25,986 nucleotides of DNA. Source: JAKQHY01 sp034429475. Lineage in GTDB: Bacteria; Chloroflexota; Anaerolineae; B4-G1; SLSP01. The stretch is from positions 1-25,986 of the forward strand of contig DAOUGD010000346.1 in assembly GCA_034429475.1 (NCBI GenBank). Reading direction: 5' to 3'. Made by a program: the position numbers and the translations under genes. The notes beneath the pieces were generated by a model that worked only from the letters and a program-made list of their open reading frames with translations, did not search any database and had not been told where the DNA came from. Below are positions 15,102 through 21,844 of the stretch, piece after piece (the first letter of the stretch is position 1; every line of letters begins with the position of its first letter).

Positions 15102-16919
15102 TTGAAAAAACTTTACACATTAGCCCTCTGCCTTGTGTTGTTCCTGGGGTTAAGTTTCGGCGTTGCCGGGCGCACAGTTGCGACCCCGTTGCCTCAGACG
15201 CAAACCCCGGTCTACATTTACTTCTTCTGGGGCGACGGCTGCCCACACTGCGCGCAGGCCAAGCCGTTTTTGCAAGAGTTGGCGCAGCGTTATCCTAATG
15301 TGCAGGTGGAGTCCTTCGAAGTGTGGTACGTTCCCGACAATCAGGCGCTCTTTCAGCTTATGGCGGCGGCGCACAACTTTGAGCCGCGTTACGTGCCCAC
15401 GATTTTCATCGGGGGGCGGCAATGGGAAGGCTTCAGCGATGCGCTGCGTGCGGAGATTGAAGCTTATGTGAAAGCCTGTGTGGAGACCGGCTGCCCCGAC
15501 GCCGGGGCGGGCATCGTACCTGGGCACGCAGTGGCGACTGAGACGCCGGCAGCTTCTGAGGTTTGTAACGCAGAGGCGACTGAGTGCGACGCCGCGGAGG
15601 ATGGGCACACCCTGCCGGGGCCTCCATCTACTGCCGGGACGCGCGCCGTGGTGGTCGCCCTGTTCTATGGAGATGCGGGGTGCCTTCAGTGCGATGCGAA
15701 CAAGGAGAACCCTGTCACTGAACGGGGTTTGCAGGCGTTGCGGTTCCTCGAGGAGCTGGACGACCAGTATCAACCGCTTGAGGTGAAGACCTATGAGGTG
15801 TGGCTAAGTCCTGCCAATGCTGCCCGGCTCAGGGATATAGCGAAACGCTATGGGGTGGCTGAAGCCGAGGTTCCGGTGATTTTTGCTGGAGATCGTGTCT
15901 GGCAAGGGTTCGATGCGGAGATCGCGCAGGATTTGCAGGTTTATGTTGAGCACTGTCTGGACGTTGGCTGCTCTGGCCCCCTGGATACGATGGTTTCGGA
16001 GTCGCCTCAGGCGGCAGTTCCTGTAGAAACGGCGCTCACCGGGCAGCCCTCCGAGACCACCATCACGATCCCGCTGCTGGGCGCAGTGGATCTGGGCGCG
16101 CTATCGCTGTGGGTCAGCACTGCCCTCATTGCCATTGTGGACGGCTTTAATCCTTGCTCGCTGTGGGTGCTCTCGATCCTCATCGCGCTGACGCTGCGCA
16201 CGGGTTCGCGCAAGAAGATTTTTATCATCGGCCTGACCTTCATCACCGTGACGGCGCTGGTGTACGTGCTGTTTATCGCCGGGCTGTTCACCATGCTCAC
16301 CTTTGTCCGCTTCCTGGGGTGGATTCAGGCGGCGGTGTCGCTGCTGGCGTTGTTTTTCGCGGCGATCAACATCAAGGACTACTTCTGGTACAAAGAGGGC
16401 TTATCGTTCACCATTGACGACGCGCAAAAACCGGGCTTGTACAAGCGGATGCGGCGGGTGCTCCAGGCCGGGGACTCACTGGGCGCGTTGCTGCTGGCGA
16501 CAGTGGGGTTGGCGGTGGGCGTCTCGCTGGTGGAGTTCTCCTGCACGGCCGGCTTCCCGGTGCTGTGGACGAATCTGGTGGCGGCGCAAGCGGTGACGCC
16601 GTTGACGTTTGCGCTGTTGTTGCTGCTGTATATGGTCATCTACCAGATTGACGAACTCGGCATCTTCCTGGCGGCGGTTATCACCTTGCGCGTCAGTAAG
16701 CTGGAGGAGAAGCACGGGCGCATCCTCAAGCTCATCGGCGGGACGTTGATGTTGACGCTGGCGGCGGTGATGCTGATCAAACCGGCGTTGATGAACGACT
16801 TGGGGAGTTCCGTCATCATTTTTGGCGTCGCCTTTGGCGCCGCGCTGCTGGTCCTGCTCGCGCATCGTGTGATTCTGCCGCGCTTGGGCGTGCGCATTGG
16901 GACGGAAACGTTGGATTAA
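15102..16919 (+). CDS. Thioredoxin-thioredoxin-CcdA fusion membrane protein
   Basis: The 605-residue product has a signal peptide (about residues 1-27), two tandem thioredoxin-like domains, and a six-TM DsbD/CcdA-like domain from about 335. Domain one has C47-P-H-C50 and a C-terminal C126-x4-C131 pair; domain two repeats this as C194-L-Q-C197 and C285-x4-C290. The membrane part has Cys 352 (GFNPCSLWVL) and Cys 481 (EFSCTAGFPVLW), the expected redox pair. Both thioredoxin domains should lie outside. The start chosen is TTG 15102, after GAGGAAG; a longer frame from TTG 15063 lacks such a site. It is the second CcdA-type protein of the operon, which is unusual and suggests a separate electron route or substrate. 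Confidence 0.9.
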   Translation: MKKLYTLALCLVLFLGLSFGVAGRTVATPLPQTQTPVYIYFFWGDGCPHCAQAKPFLQELAQRYPNVQVESFEVWYVPDNQALFQLMAAAHNFEPRYVPTIFIGGRQWEGFSDALRAEIEAYVKACVETGCPDAGAGIVPGHAVATETPAASEVCNAEATECDAAEDGHTLPGPPSTAGTRAVVVALFYGDAGCLQCDANKENPVTERGLQALRFLEELDDQYQPLEVKTYEVWLSPANAARLRDIAKRYGVAEAEVPVIFAGDRVWQGFDAEIAQDLQVYVEHCLDVGCSGPLDTMVSESPQAAVPVETALTGQPSETTITIPLLGAVDLGALSLWVSTALIAIVDGFNPCSLWVLSILIALTLRTGSRKKIFIIGLTFITVTALVYVLFIAGLFTMLTFVRFLGWIQAAVSLLALFFAAINIKDYFWYKEGLSFTIDDAQKPGLYKRMRRVLQAGDSLGALLLATVGLAVGVSLVEFSCTAGFPVLWTNLVAAQAVTPLTFALLLLLYMVIYQIDELGIFLAAVITLRVSKLEEKHGRILKLIGGTLMLTLAAVMLIKPALMNDLGSSVIIFGVAFGAALLVLLAHRVILPRLGVRIGTETLD

Positions 16920-16923
16920 GAAG

Positions 16924-16959
16924 TTTTTTATTTGCGGGCGCACGTCCGCAAATAAAAAA
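16924..16959. repeat. 14-pair inverted repeat between the CcdA fusion and antiporter genes
   Basis: TTTTTTATTTGCGG (16924-16937) and its exact reverse complement (16946-16959) surround the 8-base centre GCGCACGT. The T-run is on the 5' side, so it is not a standard terminator in either direction. It begins just after the stop codon and ends 20 bases before the next start codon, so it could attenuate expression of the antiporter or bind a regulator. Confidence 0.75.
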
Positions 16960-16985
16960 TCCCCCATAATGAAAAGGCTATGACT

Positions 16986-18254
16986 ATGGATATTTTCTTA
17001 TTGGCGGCGGTGACGTGTTTGGTCATCGTGACGGTCGGCTATGCCGTGAACAAATATCTCCGCTTGCCGTGGATGTTCGCGGTGATTTTGTTCGGCCTGA
17101 CGCTCTCGACGTTGGGCTGGTTCGAGACGACCATGGCCGGCCGGGATTTCCAATTCCTGGCGCGGCTGGGGATGCTCTTTTTCCTGTTTACGCTCGGCAT
17201 CGAGTTGGAACTGGCGCAGATTCGCCAACTGGGAAAGTATATCGTCGGGGGGAACATTCTGCTGACCTTGACGGAGGGCCTGGCGCTGGCGGCATTTTTC
17301 TACTTTGGCTTTCCCCAGTTTGTCAGCCATTCTTTTGGCATCGCCCTGATTGCCGGGATTGCGTTTGGGACGGTGGGCGAGGTGGTATTGCTCGCCATTC
17401 TCAAGGAGTTTGGGCTGGAGCGTACCCAATTCGGCCAACTGGCGCTGGGCATCGGGGTCTTCGACGACATTTTTGAGATTCTGACGTTGGCGGTGGTCAT
17501 CGCCGTGCCGGCTCTGGTCGCCGGCGGCAACGCAGCGGCGGCCTGGCAGGATTCCCTCGCCATTGTGTTGACGTTGGCGGGACTCATCCTGGTCACACTC
17601 CTGCTCATCGCCGTCGGTCCGACCGCGCAGCGTTTTCTGAGCCAGGTTCCCAAAGATTCCTTTGTGCTGCCCTTCACGATCTTCATGGTGATCTTTGCTT
17701 TCATCTACTTTGGCGCGCAACGTTTCGAGAACATGGGCGTTGTGGCTGCCATTTTCGGGGGGATCGCTGTGAAACAACTGCTGCCTGCCAGGGCCATCGA
17801 ACAGTACAAAAAGCCACTCTTTTTTGTCGGCAATATCTTTCTCGGCCCGTTTTTCTTCCTCAGCCTGGGCGGGAGGATGTCGTTTGACGCGCTGTTGACC
17901 TATCCGCTGTTGGTATTGGCGATTATGGCGATTGCTTTGGGCGTGCGCGTGTCTGTGTCTTATCTCCTGTTCAACAAACTCATCGGCAAGCGGGAGTCGG
18001 TGTCGCTGGGCGTGGGCCTAACGTCCAAGTTCAGCACCAGCATCATCAGCGAAAACTTGCTGTTTACGGCGGGGTTGATCGCGCAGCCGCTTTACTCAAC
18101 GATGATGGCCGCGTTTATCCTCTTGAAACCCATCGTCGCCGCCGTCTTTTCCCGCGAGGTGGCGCGGCTGCAAGACGCCGCGGCGGCCCACCCGGTTGCT
18201 CCCCTGGCGTCACAGCCGCAACCCGTAGCGGTGCGGGTGGACGATGCGGCTTGA
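16986..18254 (+). CDS. CPA2-family cation:proton antiporter (KefB/NapA-type)
   Basis: The 422-residue product has about 12-13 hydrophobic segments and the fold signature of monovalent cation:proton antiporter family 2: an early FLFTLGIELELAQIRQLGK segment and the ion-binding Asp pair D160-D161 in GIGVFDDIFEIL. It has no C-terminal TrkA-N domain, ending instead in a short Ala/Pro/Gln tail. It exchanges Na+ or K+ for protons across the cytoplasmic membrane. Two starts are possible: ATG 16986 has the better distance to AAAAGG, ATG 16980 adds two residues. It ends the arsC unit, and its stop codon overlaps the -35 box of the arsR promoter. Why an antiporter belongs here is unclear; KefB-type proteins are thiol-responsive in other bacteria. 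Confidence 0.92.
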   Translation: MDIFLLAAVTCLVIVTVGYAVNKYLRLPWMFAVILFGLTLSTLGWFETTMAGRDFQFLARLGMLFFLFTLGIELELAQIRQLGKYIVGGNILLTLTEGLALAAFFYFGFPQFVSHSFGIALIAGIAFGTVGEVVLLAILKEFGLERTQFGQLALGIGVFDDIFEILTLAVVIAVPALVAGGNAAAAWQDSLAIVLTLAGLILVTLLLIAVGPTAQRFLSQVPKDSFVLPFTIFMVIFAFIYFGAQRFENMGVVAAIFGGIAVKQLLPARAIEQYKKPLFFVGNIFLGPFFFLSLGGRMSFDALLTYPLLVLAIMAIALGVRVSVSYLLFNKLIGKRESVSLGVGLTSKFSTSIISENLLFTAGLIAQPLYSTMMAAFILLKPIVAAVFSREVARLQDAAAAHPVAPLASQPQPVAVRVDDAA

Positions 18255-18301
18255 CAATGGCGGCGTTGTTTGTATACTATATGCGGTGAATTGCATATAG
18301 T
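18251..18301 (+). promoter_or_regulatory. Promoter and ArsR-type operator of the arsR gene
   Basis: TTGACA (18251-18256) and TATACT (18273-18278) are separated by 16 bases, an excellent sigma70 promoter. The inverted repeat ATACTATATGC (18274-18284), 8 bases, GCATATAGT (18293-18301) overlaps the -10 box. It is nearly identical to the operator of the arsC unit, which indicates autorepression of arsR. The -35 box overlaps the antiporter stop codon. Confidence 0.9.
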
Positions 18302-18307
18302 GTGGGG

Positions 18308-18661
18308 ATGATGATGAATGAAATGGTAAATGCTTATACTGAGGCGGCGGCGGTTTTTCAACTGTTGGCGCACCCTTCCCGGCTACACATCCTGGACGAA
18401 TTGCGGCGCGGCCCGGCGTGCGTGTGTCACCTGCAAGCCGTGCTGGAACGGCCCCAGGCGTACATCTCGCAGCAGTTGCGCGTCTTGCGGGAGGCGGACG
18501 TGGTCGTGGACGAAAAGGACGGCCTCAACGTCTACTACCGGATTGTAGACGCGCGGGTGCTGCGCCTGTTGGAACAAACCCTGGGGCCGGCGCAGCCCGC
18601 CCGGCGCGTGGCCGGCTGTCCTTGCCCACATTGCGTCGAGCAGGAGACCTGTTGTAGTTAG
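18308..18661 (+). CDS. arsR: ArsR/SmtB-family metalloregulatory repressor
   Basis: The 117-residue product is a typical ArsR winged-helix protein: LAHPSRLHILDELRRG, then the metal-site motif C38-V-C40 (PACVCHLQ), the recognition helix near QAYISQQLRVLREADVV, and the wing KDGLNVYYRI. C38 and C40 correspond to the ELCVCDL-type As(III)/Cd sensing site. It also has a Cys-rich tail, C104-P-C106-x2-C109 and C115-C116, that could add ligands. It should repress promoters carrying ATATGC-N8-GCATAT and release them on binding a thiophilic metalloid. Three consecutive ATG codons (18308, 18311, 18314) make the exact start uncertain; the last has the best distance to GGGG. It is cotranscribed with nothing, ending at a terminator. 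Confidence 0.93.
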   Translation: MMMNEMVNAYTEAAAVFQLLAHPSRLHILDELRRGPACVCHLQAVLERPQAYISQQLRVLREADVVVDEKDGLNVYYRIVDARVLRLLEQTLGPAQPARRVAGCPCPHCVEQETCCS

Positions 18662-18663
18662 GG

Positions 18664-18704
18664 ATAAACCTGACGGATGTTATGAAACCGGTCAGGTTTA
18701 TTTT
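18664..18704 (+). terminator. Terminator after arsR
   Basis: ATAAACCTGAC (18664-18674) and GTCAGGTTTAT (18691-18701) form an 11-pair stem with a 16-base loop, followed by TTT. It separates arsR from the permease unit. Confidence 0.7.
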
Positions 18705-18709
18705 GGGGC

Positions 18710-18737
18710 TTCAAATATGCAGTTTCTTGCATATATT
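18710..18737 (+). promoter_or_regulatory. Promoter and ArsR-type operator of the permease unit
   Basis: ATATGC (18715-18720), 8 bases, GCATAT (18729-18734) is the third copy of the operator core; outside the core it matches the other two less well. TTCAAA (18710-18715) and TATATT (18732-18737), 16 bases apart, can serve as -35 and -10. The weaker repeat may give a different repression threshold. Confidence 0.75.
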
Positions 18738-18763
18738 CGATTTTTCCATACCATGGAGGTGAA

Positions 18764-20125
18764 ATGGTGAACGTCTTACAGTATCTGGCAATGCTTTTAC
18801 AAACCGGCCTGGGCAATCTGGCGGCGTATCTGGCGGCCCACGTTTTGCTGTGTTTGCTGCCGGCGTTTTTCATCGCCGGCGCGCTGATGGCGCTGGTGCC
18901 CAAAGAGGCGGTGACCCGCTATCTGGGGCGCGAGGCGTCCAAGTGGGTGTCGTATCCGGCGGCGTTGGTAGCGGGGTTCGTGTTGGCCGTGTGCTCCTGC
19001 ACTATCCTGCCGCTCTTTTCCAGCATCTACAAGAAAGGCGCGGGGCTGGGGCCGGCGCTGACCTTTATGTTCTTCGCCCCGGCCAGCAACATCCTGGCGA
19101 TCCTCTTCACCGGCGTGCAGATCGGGATGGACATCGCCCTGGCGCGCATCCTCCTGTGTATGCTGTTCGGCGTGAGCATCGGTCTGATTATGTCCTGGCT
19201 CTTCCGTGAGGAAGACGTCGCCCATGCCACCGCCACCAACGGCACGGCCGCTTTTGGGCAGGGCGCCAAAGTCCCCAACCGCATCTGGGTGTTCTTCGTG
19301 CTGCTGGTGGCGGTGTTGATTGCCGGGACGTTGCAGGTGGGCTTGCTCAAGAACAGCTATATCACCTTCCACCTTCCCGGCGCGTGGGCGGGGCAGTTCC
19401 AGGCGTGGCTGGACAAAGTCGTGCCGCCCAATCCGGCGTTGGGCATCGAAGGGGTGAGCGTCCAGGGCGTGTTGCTGATTGGACTGCTTTTTGTCATCGG
19501 TGCGACGGCCTGGCGGGGATTAAACAAAGTGGATGAAGGATTCAACCGTTGGACTTTCGTGGCGTTGGGGGTCATCAGCCTGACGCTGATCGTGGCCGCT
19601 TTCAAGGTGACGGCCGGCGCGGACGGCTTCTCGGTGGGCGTCACCGGCAAGTTGATCGCCGAAATTCTGCTGATTGGCGCCATCTGGTGGATGGCGGTCA
19701 AAAAGATGGAGCAGCATGAAGTGCAGGAATGGCTCTGGGAGATGTGGCGCTTCGTGAAGCAGATTATCCCGCTGTTGATCATGGGCGTCTTCCTGGCCGG
19801 CATCGCACGGGCGATCATCCCGACGGCCTGGATCAAGGCAATTGCCGGGCGCAATACCGTCCTGGGGAACCTGCTGCCCGTCCTGTTTGCCGTGTTTATC
19901 TACTTCCCCACGCTGGTCGAAGTGCCGGTGGCGCAGACCTTCCTCTCGTTGGGGATGCACCGCGGTCCCCTGCTGGCTTACCTGCTGGCCGACCCGGAGT
20001 TGAGCCTGCAATCCATCCTCGTCACCCAAAAAATTATTGGCAAGAAGAAGACGGCGGTGTATGTCAGCCTGGTGGCGGTGTTCAGCACCCTGGCCGGGTT
20101 GATTTTCGGATCGTTTGTCAAGTAG
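18764..20125 (+). CDS. arsP: ArsP-type permease (DUF318 family)
   Basis: The 453-residue product has about 10 hydrophobic segments and the hallmarks of the ArsP_1/DUF318 permease family: VLAVCSCTILPLFSSIYKKGAGLGPALTFMFFAPASNI at about residues 73-110, with C77-S-C79, and a matching second half with FPTLVEVPVAQTFLSLGM. Characterised ArsP proteins export trivalent organoarsenicals; others in the family are of unknown specificity, so the substrate is not proven. The start ATG 18764 follows GGAGGT. It has its own ArsR-type operator and heads a unit of small redox and Cys-rich proteins. The thiol-rich neighbourhood supports export of a thiophilic metalloid. Confidence 0.88.
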   Translation: MVNVLQYLAMLLQTGLGNLAAYLAAHVLLCLLPAFFIAGALMALVPKEAVTRYLGREASKWVSYPAALVAGFVLAVCSCTILPLFSSIYKKGAGLGPALTFMFFAPASNILAILFTGVQIGMDIALARILLCMLFGVSIGLIMSWLFREEDVAHATATNGTAAFGQGAKVPNRIWVFFVLLVAVLIAGTLQVGLLKNSYITFHLPGAWAGQFQAWLDKVVPPNPALGIEGVSVQGVLLIGLLFVIGATAWRGLNKVDEGFNRWTFVALGVISLTLIVAAFKVTAGADGFSVGVTGKLIAEILLIGAIWWMAVKKMEQHEVQEWLWEMWRFVKQIIPLLIMGVFLAGIARAIIPTAWIKAIAGRNTVLGNLLPVLFAVFIYFPTLVEVPVAQTFLSLGMHRGPLLAYLLADPELSLQSILVTQKIIGKKKTAVYVSLVAVFSTLAGLIFGSFVK

Positions 20126-20147
20126 CGGTTTCAGAGAAAGGAGTGGG

Positions 20148-20432
20148 ATGAGCAAAACCCTGGTCTTTGAATTTAGCGGCGTGGTGCGGGTGCTGGCCCG
20201 GCAGCGCGAGGCGCGGGTGACGATTGCCGATACCGCGACCTGGCGGGATGTGATTACAGCCCTGGCGTCGGCAGCGCCGGCGTTGGTCGGGGAGGTGATC
20301 GCCAGAGATAAGCGAAACTTTGTGGGAGACTATCGTATCAATGTGAATGGCGCACTGACCGTCAGCGATCTGGACCAATGGGTTGAGGCGGCAGATGGAT
20401 CGCAACTGCTCCTGTTGACGGACTTGTGTTAA
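20148..20432 (+). CDS. MoaD/ThiS-like ubiquitin-fold protein without C-terminal diglycine
   Basis: The 94-residue product resembles MoaD/ThiS sulfur carriers in length and pattern: FEFSGVVRVLARQREARVTI at the start, TWRDVITAL for the helix, and a late YRINVNG..DQWVEAADGSQLLLLTDLC segment. Working sulfur carriers end in Gly-Gly, which is activated and thiolated. Here the chain ends Thr-Asp-Leu-Cys, so it cannot work by that mechanism; the terminal Cys might instead bind a metal or a persulfide. The start ATG 20148 follows AAAGGAG, 22 bases after the permease gene. Its job in the unit is unknown. Confidence 0.75.
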   Translation: MSKTLVFEFSGVVRVLARQREARVTIADTATWRDVITALASAAPALVGEVIARDKRNFVGDYRINVNGALTVSDLDQWVEAADGSQLLLLTDLC

Positions 20433-20465
20433 GCCCTGGTAGATGAAAAATTTTTGTATTGGAGC

Positions 20466-20501
20466 GCCGTCATTTTGACGGCCTGCCAGCAAGATGCTGG
20501 C
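20466..20501. repeat. Twin hairpin element
   Basis: Two perfect stem-loops of the same design stand side by side: GCCGTCA/TGACGGC (20466-20482) and GCCAGCA/TGCTGGC (20485-20501), each with a 7-pair stem and a 3-base loop, two bases apart. They occupy the gap between the MoaD-like and DGC genes, within a transcribed region, and may be a mobile intergenic repeat or an RNA processing or stability element. Confidence 0.75.
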
Positions 20502-20530
20502 GATCCGGCTATTTTCAAAGGAGACCTATG

Positions 20531-20908
20531 ATGGCAGAAGAAAAGTGTGGTTGTGATTGCAATGCGGCGCCGACGTTGATTTTTGCGTGTTCGGGCGCGG
20601 CGGATGTGGGGGCGTTGGCGGACCAGGCGGCGCGACAGTTGACCCGCGCGGGTGTCGGCAGTATGTACTGTCTGGCCGGCGTCGGCGGGCGCGTCAAGCC
20701 CATTATGGAGACGACGGCGCAGGCCGGCAAGATTTTGGCGATAGATGGATGCCCGTTGGAGTGTGTGCGGCACACGCTGGAACAGGCCGGGTTTACCGAG
20801 TATATCCACTTGCGCGCCACCGATTTGGGCTTGAAGAAAGGCAGTTCTCCGGTAACTGAGGAGAATATTGGCAAAGTCGTGGCGCAAGGGCAAGCGTTGC
20901 TGGCATAG
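20531..20908 (+). CDS. DGC-domain putative zinc-binding Cys-rich protein
   Basis: The 125-residue product carries the IDGCP signature of the DGC family (AIDGCPLECVRHTLEQAGF, with C74 and C78), together with C20 in the FACSGAADVG segment and C47. The N-terminus adds a C6-x-C8-x-C10 group. The family is called putative zinc-binding on the basis of its conserved cysteines; its function is not established. Two adjacent ATG codons (20528, 20531) follow AAAGGAG, and the second has the better distance. Its place between a MoaD-like gene and thioredoxin genes of an ArsR-controlled unit suggests handling of a thiophilic metal or a sulfur species; this is inference. Confidence 0.85.
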   Translation: MAEEKCGCDCNAAPTLIFACSGAADVGALADQAARQLTRAGVGSMYCLAGVGGRVKPIMETTAQAGKILAIDGCPLECVRHTLEQAGFTEYIHLRATDLGLKKGSSPVTEENIGKVVAQGQALLA

Positions 20909-20924
20909 GCTCATAGGAGGACGA

Positions 20925-21167
20925 ATGGAAATCAAAATTCTAGGCAAAGGCTGCCCCAAGTGCAAACGATTGGAAGAACTGGCCCGCGAGGCGGCGGAGG
21001 AGGTTGGCGTGGAGGCGACGTTCACCAAAGTCAAGGAATTGGATGACTTCATCGCTTATGGGGTGGCGGTGACGCCCGCGTTGGTTATTGACGAAGACTT
21101 GAAATGTTCCGGCCGCATCCCGCAAAAAAGCGAGATCCTCGCCTGGATTCAGGCCGCTGTAAAATAA
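20925..21167 (+). CDS. Small thioredoxin (MTH895/redox-active disulfide protein 2 type)
   Basis: The 80-residue product is a minimal thioredoxin fold: MEIKILGKGC-P-K-C13 with active-site C10 and C13 at the start of helix one, and the cis-proline segment VAVTPALVIDEDL. The length and GKGCPKC motif fit the Thioredoxin_3 / TIGR00412 family, known from archaea and anaerobes and often beside permeases of the ArsP family. It is cytoplasmic. The start ATG 20925 follows TAGGAGG. It may reduce ArsC or pass electrons to the CcdA proteins. Confidence 0.92.
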   Translation: MEIKILGKGCPKCKRLEELAREAAEEVGVEATFTKVKELDDFIAYGVAVTPALVIDEDLKCSGRIPQKSEILAWIQAAVK

Positions 21168-21176
21168 GGAGGCGCT

Positions 21177-21431
21177 ATGTTACAAATCAAAGTTTTTGGG
21201 ACGACGCCGCCGTGCGCCAATTGCAAGCGCGCGGAGCAGCAGGCGCTCAAGGCGGCGGAGCAGTTTCCAGGACAGGTGGAAGTCATCCACCTGGACGCGC
21301 TGGGGCCGGAGGCGGAGGCCTACGGCATCATCTCCACCCCCCTGGTTGTCGTCGGCGACGAAGTGGCCGGGCGCGGCAAAGTCATCCCGGCGGCGCAACT
21401 CGTCCCGATTATCCAGAAGCATTTGGGGTGA
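21177..21431 (+). CDS. Small thioredoxin-like protein with CANC site
   Basis: The 84-residue product starts MLQIKVFGTTPPCANCKRAEQ, with active-site pair C13 and C16, and has a cis-proline segment (IISTPLVVVGDEV). It is the second of four small thioredoxin-fold genes, nine bases after the first, behind a strong AGGAGG site. The PPC context differs from the GKGC of its neighbour, and the next two genes share it, so these three form a subgroup that probably arose by duplication. It is cytoplasmic, with an unknown partner. Confidence 0.88.
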   Translation: MLQIKVFGTTPPCANCKRAEQQALKAAEQFPGQVEVIHLDALGPEAEAYGIISTPLVVVGDEVAGRGKVIPAAQLVPIIQKHLG

Positions 21432-21456
21432 AAATGCTTCAACTTTAGCAGGTAGG

Positions 21457-21539
21457 CGTCACCCTGAGCGGAACGCAGTGGAGCGAAGGGTCTCTCCGAC
21501 GTAGGGAGAGATTCTTCGCAAACAGCGCTCAGAATGACG
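21457..21539 (+). repeat. Dispersed hairpin repeat, copy C
   Basis: Third copy of the element seen at 7698-7771 and 11026-11098, in the same orientation as copy B. It begins CGTCACCCTGAGCG, ends GCGCTCAGAATGACG and is longer, with an extra segment in the left arm. It lies between the second and third small thioredoxin genes and could act as a processing or pause structure inside the operon. Confidence 0.87.
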
Positions 21540-21574
21540 GTATAGGATATGGGTTATTTTTGAAGGAGGTTACG

Positions 21575-21844
21575 ATGGTCAAATTGGAAGTGTTCAGTGG
21601 CGATCCACCGTGCCCCGGCTGTGTGGCATTGGTGGAACTGGCGCAGAAAGTTGCGCCTAAGTATGCTGGGGAATTGGAGTTGGTCATCTACAAAGGCGCC
21701 GAGGGGATGCAGAAGTTTGAGGAGTACCGGCTTTTCTGCGTGCCGGCGGCGGTGGTGAACGGGACAATCCGCATCGAGGGGATGTGCCCCAGTGAGGCCA
21801 CGCTCAACAACGCGCTGCGGGAGGGTGGACTATGTCTAAAATAA
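21575..21844 (+). CDS. Small thioredoxin-like protein with CPGC site
   Basis: The 89-residue product starts MVKLEVFSGDPPCPGCVALVE, with C13 and C16 as the active-site pair, and carries a late segment FCVPAAVVNGTIRIEGMCPS with the cis-proline and additional cysteines. The start ATG 21575 follows GAAGGAGGT; the TTG at 21560 is in frame but has no ribosome binding site. It follows repeat copy C and overlaps the next gene by 13 bases, so the two are translationally coupled. It has more cysteines than the usual thioredoxin and could bind a metal. Confidence 0.85.
   Translation: MVKLEVFSGDPPCPGCVALVELAQKVAPKYAGELELVIYKGAEGMQKFEEYRLFCVPAAVVNGTIRIEGMCPSEATLNNALREGGLCLK

Noticed and set aside
14381..16919. 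Cytochrome c maturation locus
   Set aside because: CcdA-type proteins are common there, but no heme lyase, CcmF/ResB or cytochrome c genes (no CxxCH proteins) are present, and the neighbours are arsenic and thiol genes.
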